DNA of 64,000 bases from Umezawaea tangerina (GCF_003002815.1 NZ_PVTF01000003.1:124001-188000); one strand, 5' to 3'; shown: positions 8,814 through 18,279, counted from the stretch's first letter. Notes: generated by a model not told the origin, from the sequence alone. Numbers and translations: made by a program.

Positions 8814-9662
8814 ATGACCCACACGCAGCTGACCGCCCCGAACCGCGCGCTGGCCGCCCCCAACGGCGTGACCTACGCCTACCGCCGCTTCGGCGACGCG
8901 GGCGCGTCGGCACCGCCGGTGCTGTTCCTCCAGCACCTCCGCGGGAACCTCGACAACTGGGACCCCGCCCTCGTCGACGCCGTCGCCGCCGAGCGCGAGG
9001 TCGTCCTGCTCGACAACGCCGGCGTCGGCGGGTCGACCGGCGCGGTGCCCACCACCGTCCACGAGATGGCCGTCGGCGCCCTCGCGTTCGCCGACGCCGC
9101 CGGGCTGGGGACCTACGACCTCTTCGGCTTCTCGCTCGGCGGTTTCGTCGCGCAGGAGATCGCGCTGCTGCGCTCCCACCAGGTCCGCCGGATCGTGCTG
9201 GCGGGCACCGCGCCGCAGGGCGGTCGCGGCTTCCACCGCTTCACCGGGACGGTGCTGGAGGCGGTGATGACCGACCAGCCCACGGCCGAGGAGTTCCTCA
9301 CCCTCTTCTACACCGACAGCGAGGAGAGCCGGACCAGGGGCATGGAGTCCCTGGGCCGCGTCTTCACCCGGCAGGAGGACCGCGACGAGCCCACCGACCT
9401 GGCCACCAGGGAGGCGCAGATGCTCGCCATCAGCGGGTGGGGCGTCCCGGACCTCACCAGGCTCGGCCGCCTGGCGGCCATCACCCAGCCGGTGCTCGTC
9501 GCCAACGGCGACCACGACGTGATGACGCCGACCGAGAACAGCTACCTGCTCGCCGGGCACCTGCCCGACGCGACGCTGCGGATCTACCCCGACGCGGGCC
9601 ACGGCTTCCTCAACCAGTACCCGGCGGAGTTCGCGCACGAGGTCAACCGGTTCCTCGGCTGA
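8814..9662 (+). CDS. alpha/beta hydrolase
   Basis: A 282-residue alpha/beta-hydrolase-fold enzyme. ATG 8814 is preferred over GTG 8808 because GGAG lies 5 bases upstream. The nucleophile elbow is FGFSLGGF, with Ser as the catalytic residue; the oxyanion region is FLQHLRGNLDNWD; the terminal catalytic His is in AGHGFLNQYP and the likely acid in ANGDHDVMTP. Cytoplasmic. It precedes a quinone oxidoreductase and is probably under the adjacent TetR regulator. The substrate is not predictable. Confidence 0.9.
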   Translation: MTHTQLTAPNRALAAPNGVTYAYRRFGDAGASAPPVLFLQHLRGNLDNWDPALVDAVAAEREVVLLDNAGVGGSTGAVPTTVHEMAVGALAFADAAGLGTYDLFGFSLGGFVAQEIALLRSHQVRRIVLAGTAPQGGRGFHRFTGTVLEAVMTDQPTAEEFLTLFYTDSEESRTRGMESLGRVFTRQEDRDEPTDLATREAQMLAISGWGVPDLTRLGRLAAITQPVLVANGDHDVMTPTENSYLLAGHLPDATLRIYPDAGHGFLNQYPAEFAHEVNRFLG

Positions 9663-9709
9663 CCCGCCACCACCGTCACCCCCGTCCCAGACCGAGATCG
9701 GAAGAGACC

Positions 9710-10696
9710 ATGGCCAGACAGATCCGCTTCGACACCACCGGCGGCCCCGAGGTGCTGCGCCTGCACGAGACGCCGGTGCGCGACCCCGGCGCCGGGGAGG
9801 TCGTCATCAGGGTGGACGCGATCGGCGTCAACCGGGCGGACGCGATGTTCCGCGAAGGCCGCTACTTCTACCCGCCCGCCCTGCCCTCCGGGCTCGGCTA
9901 CGAGGCCGCGGGCGTCGTGGAGGCCGTCGGCCCGGACGTCGCCGGGGCGGCCGTGGGCGACAGCGTGGCGGTCCTGCCCGCGTTCAAGCTCACCGAGCAC
10001 GGCACCTACGGCGACCACGTGGTCGTGCCCGCGACCTCCCTCGTGCCGCGCACGGCGGACCCCGTCACCGCCGCGGCCACGTGGATGGCCTACGTCACCG
10101 CGTACGGCGCGCTCGTGGAGGGCGACCCCGTCGCGAAGGGCGACCACGTGCTGCTGACCGCCGCCTCCGGCGGGGTCGGCCTGGCCGCGATCCAGGTGGC
10201 GAACAGCATCGGCGCCGTTCCCATCGCGACCACCCGCACGCCCGAGAAGAGGCAGCGGCTGCTCGACGCGGGTGCCGCGCACGTCGTCGTGACCAGCGAG
10301 GAGGACCTCGTCGCACGGGTGCGCGAGATCACCGACGGCCAGGGCGTCAGCACGGCGATGGACCCGGTCGGCGGGCCGGGGCTCGCCGAGGTCGTCGGCA
10401 CCGTCGCCCCAGGCGGGCGGCTGCTGGCCTACGGCCTGCTCGACCCCCGCAACGACCTGTCCAAGGGGCTGCCGACGGTCCCCGGCATCGAGCTGGGCCT
10501 GTACACGCTCTTCCCGGTCACCTACGACCCCGAGCGCCGTCGCCGCGCGGTCGAGTTCGTGGAGGCCGGGCTCGACGCGGGGACGTTCACGCCGGTCGTG
10601 GACCGCACCTTCGACCTCGGCGAGTTCGCCGAGGCCCACCGCTACCTGGAGTCGGGCGCGCAGTTCGGCAAGATCGTGCTCACCGTCGGCCTCTGA
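9710..10696 (+). CDS. zinc-independent NADPH:quinone oxidoreductase family (MDR superfamily)
   Basis: A 328-residue medium-chain dehydrogenase/reductase. It shows the GroES-like N-terminus (GEVVIRVDAIGVNRADAMFREG), GLGYEAAGVVEAVGPDV, and the cofactor motif ASGGVGLAAIQVA for NADPH. Catalytic zinc ligands are lacking, as in quinone oxidoreductases. It would reduce a quinone or enone-type substrate. It is the second gene of the presumed TetR-controlled pair, 47 bases after the hydrolase, and ends just before a strong terminator. Confidence 0.88.
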   Translation: MARQIRFDTTGGPEVLRLHETPVRDPGAGEVVIRVDAIGVNRADAMFREGRYFYPPALPSGLGYEAAGVVEAVGPDVAGAAVGDSVAVLPAFKLTEHGTYGDHVVVPATSLVPRTADPVTAAATWMAYVTAYGALVEGDPVAKGDHVLLTAASGGVGLAAIQVANSIGAVPIATTRTPEKRQRLLDAGAAHVVVTSEEDLVARVREITDGQGVSTAMDPVGGPGLAEVVGTVAPGGRLLAYGLLDPRNDLSKGLPTVPGIELGLYTLFPVTYDPERRRRAVEFVEAGLDAGTFTPVVDRTFDLGEFAEAHRYLESGAQFGKIVLTVGL

Positions 10697-10711
10697 CCCC
10701 ACCTCGGGCGA

Positions 10712-10742
10712 ACGGGCGCCGCCCACCTCGGGCGGCGCCCGT
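10712..10742. terminator. bidirectional terminator between convergent genes
   Basis: CGGGCGCCGCCC (10713-10724) pairs perfectly with GGGCGGCGCCCG (10730-10741) around a 5-base loop, plus one flanking A-T pair. It separates the plus-strand oxidoreductase from the minus-strand HAD phosphatase. Confidence 0.82.
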
Positions 10743-10750
10743 CGCGAGGG

Positions 10751-11647
10751 TCAGGCGTGCCGACGCCGGTAGGCCATCCCGACGGCCACCGCACCGGCCA
10801 GGACACCCGCGCCCAGCACCGACGGCACGCCGATCTTCGCCGCCTTGCGCCCGGTCCGGAAGTCCCGCACCTCCCACCCGCGACGGCGGGCGGTCTCGCG
10901 CAGCCCGGAGTCCGGGTTCACGGCCACCGCGTTGCCCACCACCGACAGCATGGGCACGTCGTTGGCGGAGTCCGAGTACGCGGTGCACCGCCGCAGGTTC
11001 AGGCCCTCCTTGGCGGCCAGCGCCCGGACGGCCTGCGCCTTGGCCTTCCCGTGCAGCAGGTCCCCGACGAGCCTGCCGGTGTAGATCGAGTTCTCCGACT
11101 CGGCCACGGTCCCCAGCGCCCCGGTCAGCCCGAGCCGCCGGGCGATGATCTGCGCCAGCTCCACCGGCGTGGCGGTCACCAGCCACACCCGCTGCCCGGC
11201 GTCCAGGTGCTTCTGCGCGAGCGCCTGCGTGCCGGTCCAGATCCGGTCGACCATCAGCTCGTCGTAGATCTCCTCGCCGAGCGAGACCAGCTCGGCCACG
11301 CTCCGCCCGGCCACGAACGACAGCGCCTGCTCCCGCATCGCCTTCACGCTCTGCGGGTCCTCCCGCCCACCCACGCGGAACTTCAGCTGCTGCCACACGA
11401 ACCCCGCGAGGTCCGAGGTGTTGAAGTAGTCGCGGGCGGCGAGTCCACGGGCGAAGTGGAACATCGACGCGCCCATCATCATGGTGTTGTCGACGTCGAA
11501 GAACGCGGCGGCGGTGAGGTCCGTCGACGGTTCCGCCGGATCGTCCATCGGCAGTGCGAAGGCCAGCGCCGCTTCCGCGGAGGCCTCTCCGGCCTCGGCG
11601 GCCGCCTGTTCACGGTCCGCCGAGCTCTCTACCCGCCTCCACGACAC
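10751..11647 (-). CDS. HAD-IB family phosphatase (SerB1-like) with C-terminal membrane helix
   Basis: A 298-residue haloacid-dehalogenase phosphatase. Motif I is [10 protein letters not shown], motif II lies in [11 protein letters not shown], and motif III/IV in [12 protein letters not shown]. The C-terminus has a hydrophobic helix ([21 protein letters not shown]), suggesting membrane attachment. Related proteins are annotated SerB1 (Rv0505c in mycobacteria), but phosphoserine specificity is not proven. The first roughly 35 residues before [14 protein letters not shown] are not conserved-looking, so a start at the internal ATG (MDDPAEP) is possible. Confidence 0.87.
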   Translation of the reverse strand: MSWRRVESSADREQAAAEAGEASAEAALAFALPMDDPAEPSTDLTAAAFFDVDNTMMMGASMFHFARGLAARDYFNTSDLAGFVWQQLKFRVGGREDPQSVKAMREQALSFVAGRSVAELVSLGEEIYDELMVDRIWTGTQALAQKHLDAGQRVWLVTATPVELAQIIARRLGLTGALGTVAESENSIYTGRLVGDLLHGKAKAQAVRALAAKEGLNLRRCTAYSDSANDVPMLSVVGNAVAVNPDSGLRETARRRGWEVRDFRTGRKAAKIGVPSVLGAGVLAGAVAVGMAYRRRHA

Positions 11648-11695
11648 AGCCAGCGCCTCCTGGTCAACCTGCGAGCTCCCTCATCAGGGTAGCGA

Positions 11696-12796
11696 TCAGG
11701 TTCCGAACCGAACGCCGGGCAGGTCCGGGAGCGGCAGGGGCAACGGGATCACGATCGTCGGCAGCCCGCCGTCGGGGACGCTCGGCAGCACCGACGTGAT
11801 GGGCAGGTCGGGCAGGATCTGGGGTGTGCTCGCCTGCGGCGTGGTCGTCGCGGTACCGGGCACGGCGGCCGACGCGGGCGGGACCGGTGCTGACGGAACG
11901 GTCACCCGCGGTTCGCTGACCAGGATCGACGGCTGCTGCGGCGGTGCGGAACCCTGCGTGGTCGGTGCCGGCGCGCAGGGGGTGGCCGCGGGCAGCGGAC
12001 CGACCTCGTCGGACGCCCCGGTCGTGACAGGCGAGCAGTTCGTCCTGGCCCGCAGCTCCGCGGCCCGCTGGCTGATCCTGGACAGCAGGTCCAGGGAAGT
12101 AGCCGATCGGGTCACGGCGGGGGCGGGAAGCCTGCCCTTCAGCGCGGCCAGCCGCTCGGACTGGGACCTGGCCCACTCGTCCAGCGTCGCCAGCACGCGC
12201 TCGTCGGAGTTCGCGCCGACCGTCGCCAGCTCGCGGGCACCGGCGGCCGCGTCGGCGTCGAAGTCCGCCAACGCGCCCAGGTACCCGCCCAGCGGGGCCT
12301 GGTCGGCGTACTTGTCCGCCAGCGTCCCCATCTCGGCCAGCCGCGCGGCGGCGAACTCCAGCCGCTTGAGCGCCTTCGACTCGTCGCCGAAGGTGAAGCC
12401 GAGCGAGGCGGACTCGGCGGTCCGCTTCATCCCGTACAGGGCGTCGCCGGGCAGCGCGTCCCGGCTGAGCAGCAGGCTCATCCCGGCCAGCGACAGCACC
12501 AGGCACAGCGCCGCCGCCGCGGCGACCGCTAACCGGCCCCGCGCGCTCGACCGCCGCTGCCTGGGCAGGAGCACCACCGAAGCGGCCGGCCGTTCGGCGC
12601 CGAGGATCCGCTGCCGCATCCGCTCCCGCGCCTCGGCGTCCGGGCCGCTGCTCCCGGCGGCGGCGCGCAGCAGGTCGACGACGGCCAGCTCGTCGGCGAG
12701 CTCGGCGTCGACGTCGTCCGGGCGCGCGTCGACGGCACGGGCGAACCGCTCGTGCTGCCTGCGACGCCCCAACGGCGTGATACCTCTGCCCACCAT
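11696..12796 (-). CDS. DUF5667 membrane protein, probable anti-sigma partner (RsbN-like position)
   Basis: A 366-residue protein with an N-terminal cytoplasmic part of about 80 residues, one membrane helix (RLAVAAAAALCLVLSLAGMSLLL), then a helical extracytoplasmic DUF5667-like domain starting at LPGDALYGMKRTAESASLGF. A long Pro/Thr/Ser-rich tail ends it. It lies directly downstream of a BldN-type sigma factor on the same strand, as RsbN, the BldN anti-sigma factor, does in Streptomyces. An anti-sigma role is inferred from position and topology, not from a recognisable anti-sigma motif. Confidence 0.75.
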   Translation of the reverse strand: MVGRGITPLGRRRQHERFARAVDARPDDVDAELADELAVVDLLRAAAGSSGPDAEARERMRQRILGAERPAASVVLLPRQRRSSARGRLAVAAAAALCLVLSLAGMSLLLSRDALPGDALYGMKRTAESASLGFTFGDESKALKRLEFAAARLAEMGTLADKYADQAPLGGYLGALADFDADAAAGARELATVGANSDERVLATLDEWARSQSERLAALKGRLPAPAVTRSATSLDLLSRISQRAAELRARTNCSPVTTGASDEVGPLPAATPCAPAPTTQGSAPPQQPSILVSEPRVTVPSAPVPPASAAVPGTATTTPQASTPQILPDLPITSVLPSVPDGGLPTIVIPLPLPLPDLPGVRFGT

Positions 12797-12886
12797 CCCG
12801 CACCATCTCGACTTGGACGACGACCTGACCCGAACAACGAAAGGAGGTGTGCGGGGGTTACGCGTACCGGCGCTTTGCGATCGTGA

Positions 12887-13540
12887 TCACCGCAGCCAGG
12901 ACGGCAGCAGCTGCGCCAGCCGCCGCACGGCGCGGTGCTGCAGGGCCTTGATCGCGCCTTCGTTGCGCCCCATCCTGGCGGCCGTCTCGGCCACCGACAA
13001 GCCCTGGATGAACCTCAGCGTGATGCACTCGCGCTGGTCCTCGCCGAGCTGGCCGACGCACTTGAGGAGCTCCGCGTTGGTCGCGTCGGTCAGGACCTCC
13101 TGCTCGGGACCGCTCGCGACCTCGCGGTTGTCCGCCAGCTCCGCGGTGGTGATCTCCAACCGGTAGCGGCTGGACTTCACGTGGTCGTAGACGATGTTGC
13201 GCGCGATCGTGACGAACCACGCACCCACGTCGCGGCCCTGGTAGCTGACCGAGCCGATGCTGCGCAGCGCCCGGAGGAAGGTCTCGCTCGTGACGTCCTC
13301 GGCGAGGTTCCGGTCGCCGACGCGGAACAGCACGTACCGGAAGACGACGTCCACGTACCGGTCGTAGAGCACACCGAACGAGGCCGTGTCGCCCTCCTGG
13401 GCGGCGCGGACCAGGTCCCACGGCGACTGCGCCGTGTCGATGTCGGTCTCCTCGGCCGTGGTGGACTGCCCTCCTGCGCTCCGCGTCGAACCCGACGTCC
13501 GCAACGTCCGGACGTCGTTCGCGCGTCCCCTGGCGATCAT
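12887..13540 (-). CDS. bldN: ECF RNA polymerase sigma factor, BldN family
   Basis: A 217-residue group IV sigma factor. Region 2 spans DLVRAAQEGDTASFGVLYDRYVDVVFRYV, AEDVTSETFLRALRSIGS and GAWFVTIARNIVYDHVKSSRYRLE; region 4 is LGEDQRECITLRFIQGLSVAETAARMGRNEGAIKALQHRAVRRLAQLLP. The phrases closely resemble Streptomyces BldN, which controls aerial development genes. ATG 13540 is chosen because GGAGGAG lies 10 bases upstream; an in-frame GTG at 13621 would add 27 residues and lacks a good ribosome site. BldN proteins carry N-terminal extensions, so the longer form remains possible. The DUF5667 gene follows after 90 bases. Confidence 0.87.
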   Translation of the reverse strand: MIARGRANDVRTLRTSGSTRSAGGQSTTAEETDIDTAQSPWDLVRAAQEGDTASFGVLYDRYVDVVFRYVLFRVGDRNLAEDVTSETFLRALRSIGSVSYQGRDVGAWFVTIARNIVYDHVKSSRYRLEITTAELADNREVASGPEQEVLTDATNAELLKCVGQLGEDQRECITLRFIQGLSVAETAARMGRNEGAIKALQHRAVRRLAQLLPSWLR

Positions 13541-13711
13541 CGGGTAGCGGCTCCTCCACAGGTTCGCCGTGGCGAGAGCATACGTCTGGTTACTCCTTAG
13601 TAGGTAGCGATGCGCAGTCACGGTTCCGCGACGTGTGAGCCATGCCTACATGACGCGGGCCACGCGTGACAGACTGCTGCGAGGTCCGGGAGTGTTCATC
13701 AGGAGGTCACC

Positions 13712-15187
13712 TTGACCGAGTCTGCCCGCAACGTCGCCGACCTGGTCAGCGCCTCCGCGCTGCGCGGTCCGCAGCACGTCGCGCTGATCGACGCGGCGAG
13801 CGGGGCGAAGCTCACCTGGCGGCAGGTCGACGCCGCGGTGAGCGCGCAGGCCCGCGTGCTGGTCGACGCCGGGGTCGCCCCTGGTGACCGGGTCGTCGTG
13901 CGGCTGCCCACCGGGCCGGAGTTCTGCGTCGCCGTCTTCGGCGTCCTGCGCGCGGGCGGTGTCGTCGTGCCCGCCGGGCCCGGCCAGCCGCTGCGGGAGC
14001 TCGAACGCCTGGTCGCCGACAGCGGCGCCCGCCTGCTCGTCGGCGACGCCGGTGGCGCCGACATAACCGCGATGGGCCCGCCCGCCCTGACCGCCTCCGA
14101 CGAGCCGGAGTTCACCCCGGTCGGCGGCGACGAGGACCTCGCCGTGCTCGGTTACACCTCCGGCACGTCCGGGGTGCCGCGCGGCGCGATGCTCACCCAC
14201 CGCGCCCTCATCGCCAACGTCGGCCAGTGCGCCGCCCTGCGGCCCGCCCCGGTGACCGCGGGCGACCGCGTGCTGCTGGCGCTGCCGCTCTTCCACGTCT
14301 ACGGCCTCGGCCCCGGCCTGTTCCAGGTCGCGGGGGCGGGCGCGACCGCCGTGCTGCTGGAGCGCTTCGACGCCGAGGGTGCCGTCGCGGCCGTGCGCGA
14401 GCACCGGATCACCACCGTCGTCGGCGTGCCGCCCATGTACCAGGCGATCCTCGCCCTGCCCGCCGACCGGCTCGGCGACAGCCTCTCCACCGTCCGCCTC
14501 TTCACCTCCGGCGCGGCCCCGCTCGCCAAGGGCGTCCTGGACGCCATGCGCGACGCGGTCGGCCTCCCCGTCTACGAGGGCTACGGCCTCACCGAGACCG
14601 GCCCCGTGCTGACGTCCACGCTGGTCGGCGGCTTCCCGAAGCCGGGTTCGGTCGGTCGTCCGCTGCCCGGCGTCGAGCTCCGCCTCGTCGACACCGACGG
14701 CCGGGTCCTCGACCAGGACGAGGACGAGCCCGGCACCGGCCTGGTCTCCGTCAAGGGCGCGAACCTCTTCAGCGGCTACTGGCCCGACGGGAACCACGGC
14801 CCCGGCGCCGACGGCTGGTTCCGCACCGGCGACGTCGGCTACCTGGACGCCGACGGCGACCTCCACCTGGTCGACCGCGCGGGCGACCTGATCATCGTCA
14901 ACGGGTTCAACGTCTACCCGCACGAGGTCGAGAAGGTGCTCGGCGAGCTCGACCAGGTCGCCGAGGCCGCCGCCGTCGGCGTCCCCGACGACCGCACCGG
15001 GGAGTCCGTCAAGGCCGTCGTCGTGCTGAAGGACGGCGCCGAGCTCGACGCCGACACGGTCAAGCAGCACTGCGCGGCCAGGCTCGCGAAGTTCAAGGTG
15101 CCGACCGCGGTCGAGTTCGCCGACGAGCTGCCGCACTCCGCCACCGGCAAGCTCGCCCGCTCCCGGCTGCGGATCCCGCTGGCCTGA
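13712..15187 (+). CDS. acyl-CoA synthetase (AMP-dependent synthetase/ligase)
   Basis: A 491-residue adenylate-forming enzyme. TTG 13712 is set by AGGAGG at 13701-13706. Signatures are the P-loop YTSGTSGVPRGAMLTHRA, LPLFHVYGLGPG, YEGYGLTETGPV, GWFRTGDVGYLD, the hinge region DLIIVNGFNVYPHEVEKVL and the catalytic-lysine tail ATGKLARSRLR. It should activate a carboxylic acid, probably a fatty acid, to its CoA thioester. The exact substrate is unknown. It is divergent from the BldN-like gene. Confidence 0.9.
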   Translation: MTESARNVADLVSASALRGPQHVALIDAASGAKLTWRQVDAAVSAQARVLVDAGVAPGDRVVVRLPTGPEFCVAVFGVLRAGGVVVPAGPGQPLRELERLVADSGARLLVGDAGGADITAMGPPALTASDEPEFTPVGGDEDLAVLGYTSGTSGVPRGAMLTHRALIANVGQCAALRPAPVTAGDRVLLALPLFHVYGLGPGLFQVAGAGATAVLLERFDAEGAVAAVREHRITTVVGVPPMYQAILALPADRLGDSLSTVRLFTSGAAPLAKGVLDAMRDAVGLPVYEGYGLTETGPVLTSTLVGGFPKPGSVGRPLPGVELRLVDTDGRVLDQDEDEPGTGLVSVKGANLFSGYWPDGNHGPGADGWFRTGDVGYLDADGDLHLVDRAGDLIIVNGFNVYPHEVEKVLGELDQVAEAAAVGVPDDRTGESVKAVVVLKDGAELDADTVKQHCAARLAKFKVPTAVEFADELPHSATGKLARSRLRIPLA

Positions 15188-15229
15188 CCGGCCGGACCCC
15201 GCGCGGGCCGGGTCGGGGACGATGGGTGG

Positions 15230-15466
15230 GTGAGCCACCACGTGACGCTGATGACCCGTGTGAACTGCCACGCCTGCGACCGGGCCAAGGCCGACGTCGA
15301 GCGGATCTGCGGCGACCTCGGCGTGCCCTGGTCCACCGAGGACGTCGACGCGGACCGGGAGCTGCGGGCGGAGTACGGCGACCGGGTGCCGGTGATCCTG
15401 GTCGACGGCGAGGAGCACGGGTACTGGGAGGTCGAGGAGGCCCGCCTCCGGGCCGCGTTGGCCTGA
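15230..15466 (+). CDS. glutaredoxin family protein
   Basis: A 78-residue thioredoxin-fold protein starting at GTG 15230. The redox site is VNCHACDRAK, a CxxC near the N-terminus; RVPVILVDGEEHGYWEV supplies the cis-Pro loop. Size and position, shortly before hemA, match Rv0508. Mycothiol replaces glutathione in most actinobacteria, so it may be a mycoredoxin-like protein. Cytoplasmic. Confidence 0.87.
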   Translation: MSHHVTLMTRVNCHACDRAKADVERICGDLGVPWSTEDVDADRELRAEYGDRVPVILVDGEEHGYWEVEEARLRAALA

Positions 15467-15629
15467 ACCGGACCGGGGATCCGGGCCGGACGACCGGCGC
15501 TGGGCGCCTCCGCGGGGCACGGGCGGGTGCTCCCGACCTGATCACCGCCCACCCCCGCCGCACCCGGATGATTACCGTCTGCTTACCTCTCCGGGCCCGG
15601 TGGGCGAACCGGCGGCCCGTGGGCGTCGA

Positions 15630-17195
15630 ATGTGCAGCATGGATCCCTCCGCTCAGTCCGCACCGAAGCCGCCTCGCCTCGCCGCGCCGGTCGCGGCGCT
15701 CATCGGTGTGCTGGCGGTGGCCATCGCCCTCGCCGCCGGGCACCTCGTCGCCGGGTTCGTCGGCCCGTCGGCCTCCCCGTTCCTGGCCGTCGGCAACACC
15801 GCCATCGACCTCACCCCGCTCCAGCTGAAGGACTTCGCGGTCCGGACGTTCGGCACCTACGACAAGCTCGTGCTGCTCGGCGGCATGGGCCTGGTGCTGC
15901 TCGGGGCCGCGGTGGTGGCGGGGCTGCTGTCGCGGCGCAGCCCGCTGCCGGGGTCGATCATGGCCGGGGCGCTGGGGCTGCTGGGGGTGGCCGCCGTGCT
16001 CGCGCGGCCGGACTCCGGGCAGCTGAGCGTGCTGGCGCCGATCGCCAGCCTGGTGGCCGGGATCGCGGTGTTCCGCTGGCTGCACAGCAGGGCGCTGGTC
16101 CGGCGCGGTGACGCCTCGCCCGAGGGCAGGCGGACGTTCCTGGTCGCGCTCGGCGCGACGGCCGTCGGCGCCGGTGTGGCCGGTGTGCTCGGCCAGGTCC
16201 TGGGCAACCGGATCGACGTCGAGGGGTCGCGCAGCGCGATCGGGGAGATCAAGCCGACCACCCCGGCGGCGCCGATCCCGGCGGGCGCGGACTTCGCGAA
16301 CCAGGGGACGCCGAGCTTCATCACGCCGAACGCCGACTTCTACCGCGTCGACACCGCGCTGAGCGTGCCGCGGCTGCGCGCGGAGGACTGGAAGCTGCGG
16401 ATCCACGGCATGGTCGACCGCGAGATGACCCTGAGCTACGACGACCTGCGCTCGCGCGACCTGGTGGAGCGCACGATCACCATGACCTGCGTCTCCAACG
16501 AGGTCGGCGGGCCGTACGTGTCGACGTCGAACTTCACCGGTGTGCTGCTGCGCGACGTGCTGATGGAGGCGGGTGTGAAGTCCGGCGCGGACCAGCTGTT
16601 CGGCACCAGCTCCGACGGGTGGACCGCGGGCAGCCCGGTGGACGTGGTGATGGAGGCCGAGCGGGGCGCGCTGCTCGCGCTCGGCATGAACGGCGAGCCG
16701 CTGCCGGTGGAGCACGGGTTCCCGGTGCGGATGGTCGTGCCCGGTCTGTACGGGTACATCTCGGCCACCAAGTGGCTCGTCGACCTGGAGCTGACCACGT
16801 TCGACGCCAAGCAGTCGTACTGGATCGACCGCGGCTGGGGCAGGCTCGGCCCGATCAAGACCATGTCCCGGATCGACTCCCCGAAGGGCCTGAGCCGGGT
16901 CCGCAGCAGTGGGAAGACGACCGTGTCGGGGGTCGCGTGGGCCCAACCGACCGGCATCGCGAAGGTCGAGGTCCGGACCGACGGCGGGCCGTGGCAGGAC
17001 GCGACGCTGGCCGCGGACGTCGGCAACAGCACGTGGCGGATGTGGAAGGTCGAGCTGGACCTGGCGGCGGGCGGTCACACGGTCGAGTGCCGGGCCACCG
17101 ACAAATCGGGATTCGTGCAGCCCCAGGCGCGGGTGGCACCCATCCCGGACGGTGCCACGGGATGGCATTCCGCCTTCTTCACGGTAGAAAAATAA
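15630..17195 (+). CDS. membrane-anchored molybdopterin-dependent oxidoreductase (sulfite-oxidase fold)
   Basis: About 521 residues from ATG 15630 (ATG 15639 is also possible). The N-terminal third has about four hydrophobic helices (AAPVAALIGVLAVAIALAAGHLVAG, LVLLGGMGLVLLGAAVVAGLL and others) and then a transmembrane RRTFLVALGATAVGAGVAG-like segment. The exported domain has the oxidoreductase molybdopterin motif MTCVSNEVGGPYVST, where Cys should ligate Mo, followed by a Mo-co dimerisation-like C-terminus. The electron acceptor and substrate are unknown. It is followed by a fasciclin lipoprotein, a pairing seen in other actinobacteria. Confidence 0.88.
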   Translation: MCSMDPSAQSAPKPPRLAAPVAALIGVLAVAIALAAGHLVAGFVGPSASPFLAVGNTAIDLTPLQLKDFAVRTFGTYDKLVLLGGMGLVLLGAAVVAGLLSRRSPLPGSIMAGALGLLGVAAVLARPDSGQLSVLAPIASLVAGIAVFRWLHSRALVRRGDASPEGRRTFLVALGATAVGAGVAGVLGQVLGNRIDVEGSRSAIGEIKPTTPAAPIPAGADFANQGTPSFITPNADFYRVDTALSVPRLRAEDWKLRIHGMVDREMTLSYDDLRSRDLVERTITMTCVSNEVGGPYVSTSNFTGVLLRDVLMEAGVKSGADQLFGTSSDGWTAGSPVDVVMEAERGALLALGMNGEPLPVEHGFPVRMVVPGLYGYISATKWLVDLELTTFDAKQSYWIDRGWGRLGPIKTMSRIDSPKGLSRVRSSGKTTVSGVAWAQPTGIAKVEVRTDGGPWQDATLAADVGNSTWRMWKVELDLAAGGHTVECRATDKSGFVQPQARVAPIPDGATGWHSAFFTVEK

Positions 17196-17284
17196 CTCGT
17201 CCGGGTGAAAGTCGAACCGGATCGCGAACCGGGTCGAACGTCCTCATGACTAGCGAATCAGAAAATCAACAAGGAGTGATCCGC

Positions 17285-17962
17285 GTGAGGAAGACCCAGC
17301 TCGCCATCGTCGGTGCGATCGCCGCCGCCACCCTGTCGATCGCGGCCTGTGGCAGCAGCGACACCGCCTCCTCCGGTAGCTCGTCCACCGCCGGTGCCGC
17401 GACCACCACCAGTGCCGCCGCCGCCACCTCGTCCTCCGCCGCGGCCGCCGGGGCGAGCGACGGCGTGACCCAGACGACCGACGTGTTCGGCCCCGGCTGC
17501 GCCTCGGTGCCGCAGGACCCGTCCAACAAGGGCTCGCTGCAGGGCATGGTGTCCGACCCGGTCGCCACCGCCGCCAGCAACAACCCGCTGCTCACCAAGC
17601 TCGTGGCCGCCGTCACCGCCGCGAACCTGGGTGACACGCTGAACTCCCAGCCCGCCATCACGGTCTTCGCGCCCGCCGACCCGGCGTTCGCCGCGCTGGG
17701 CGACGCGAAGTTCGCCGAGCTGGCCGCCGACCCGGCGACCCTCGGCAAGATCCTGCAGTACCACGTCGTCGGCAAGCGCTACGACGCCAAGGGCCTCGAG
17801 GCCGCCAAGACCGTCGACTCCCTCACCGGTCAGAAGCTGACCATCGCCGGTTCCGGTGACACGATGACCGTGAACGGCGCGCCGGTGCTGTGCGGCAACA
17901 TCCCCACCAAGAACGCCACCGTGTTCGTCATCGGCCAGGTGCTCACCCCGCCGGCCGCGTAA
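17285..17962 (+). CDS. fasciclin domain lipoprotein (MPT83/MPT70-like)
   Basis: A 225-residue surface lipoprotein. GTG 17285 lies 8 bases after AAGGAG (17271-17276). The signal peptide ends in a lipobox, LSIAACGSS, so Cys would be lipidated. A Ser/Thr/Ala-rich linker precedes one fasciclin (FAS1) domain: SNNPLLTKLVAAVTAANLGDTLNSQPAITVFAPADPAFAAL to LQYHVVGKRYD and TVNGAPVLCGNIPTKNATVFVIGQVLTPP. Two Cys in the mature domain could form a disulfide. FAS1 domains mediate adhesion; the role here is unknown. A strong hairpin follows. Confidence 0.92.
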   Translation: MRKTQLAIVGAIAAATLSIAACGSSDTASSGSSSTAGAATTTSAAAATSSSAAAAGASDGVTQTTDVFGPGCASVPQDPSNKGSLQGMVSDPVATAASNNPLLTKLVAAVTAANLGDTLNSQPAITVFAPADPAFAALGDAKFAELAADPATLGKILQYHVVGKRYDAKGLEAAKTVDSLTGQKLTIAGSGDTMTVNGAPVLCGNIPTKNATVFVIGQVLTPPAA

Positions 17963-17977
17963 TTCCCCGGCTTTTCC

Positions 17978-18028
17978 GCGAAGCGGTACCGGAGGGCGTC
18001 GACAATGCGCCCCCCGGTACCGCTTCGC
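17978..18028 (+). terminator. terminator after fasciclin gene
   Basis: GCGAAGCGGTACCGG (17978-17992) and CCGGTACCGCTTCGC (18014-18028) form a perfect 15-base-pair stem around a 21-base loop. TGTTTCC follows at 18031. It lies 16 bases after the stop codon. Confidence 0.78.
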
Positions 18029-18279
18029 CGTGTTTCCGCCCGATCGCGGCAATTCCGCGGTCGGGCGTTCGTCGTGCACCGACCCGATAACGGTGGTAAT
18101 GCGTACAACGCGAAATCGGCGATTTCGGCGGGGCACTGGACGAATGCTCCCGAACTGAATCGGTAGAGGTCCTCCGACCCCCGCGGGAAGAGCGGCGGAA
18201 GTCACCCGATCCGTGGTCCGCGCCGCAGGTCACGGGCTGTGACCAGCGGGCGAGCCGCGACACGGTGATGATCGCCGAC

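Noticed and set aside
13646-15520. Minus-strand frame of over 600 codons opposite the acyl-CoA synthetase
   Set aside because: It is a mirror of a strongly supported enzyme on the other strand; its composition is typical of antisense GC-rich frames.
15600-15629. GTG-type start at 15600 for the molybdopterin oxidoreductase
   Set aside because: The extra residues (GEPAARGRR) are not conserved-looking and no ribosome site precedes them; ATG 15630 or 15639 fits better.
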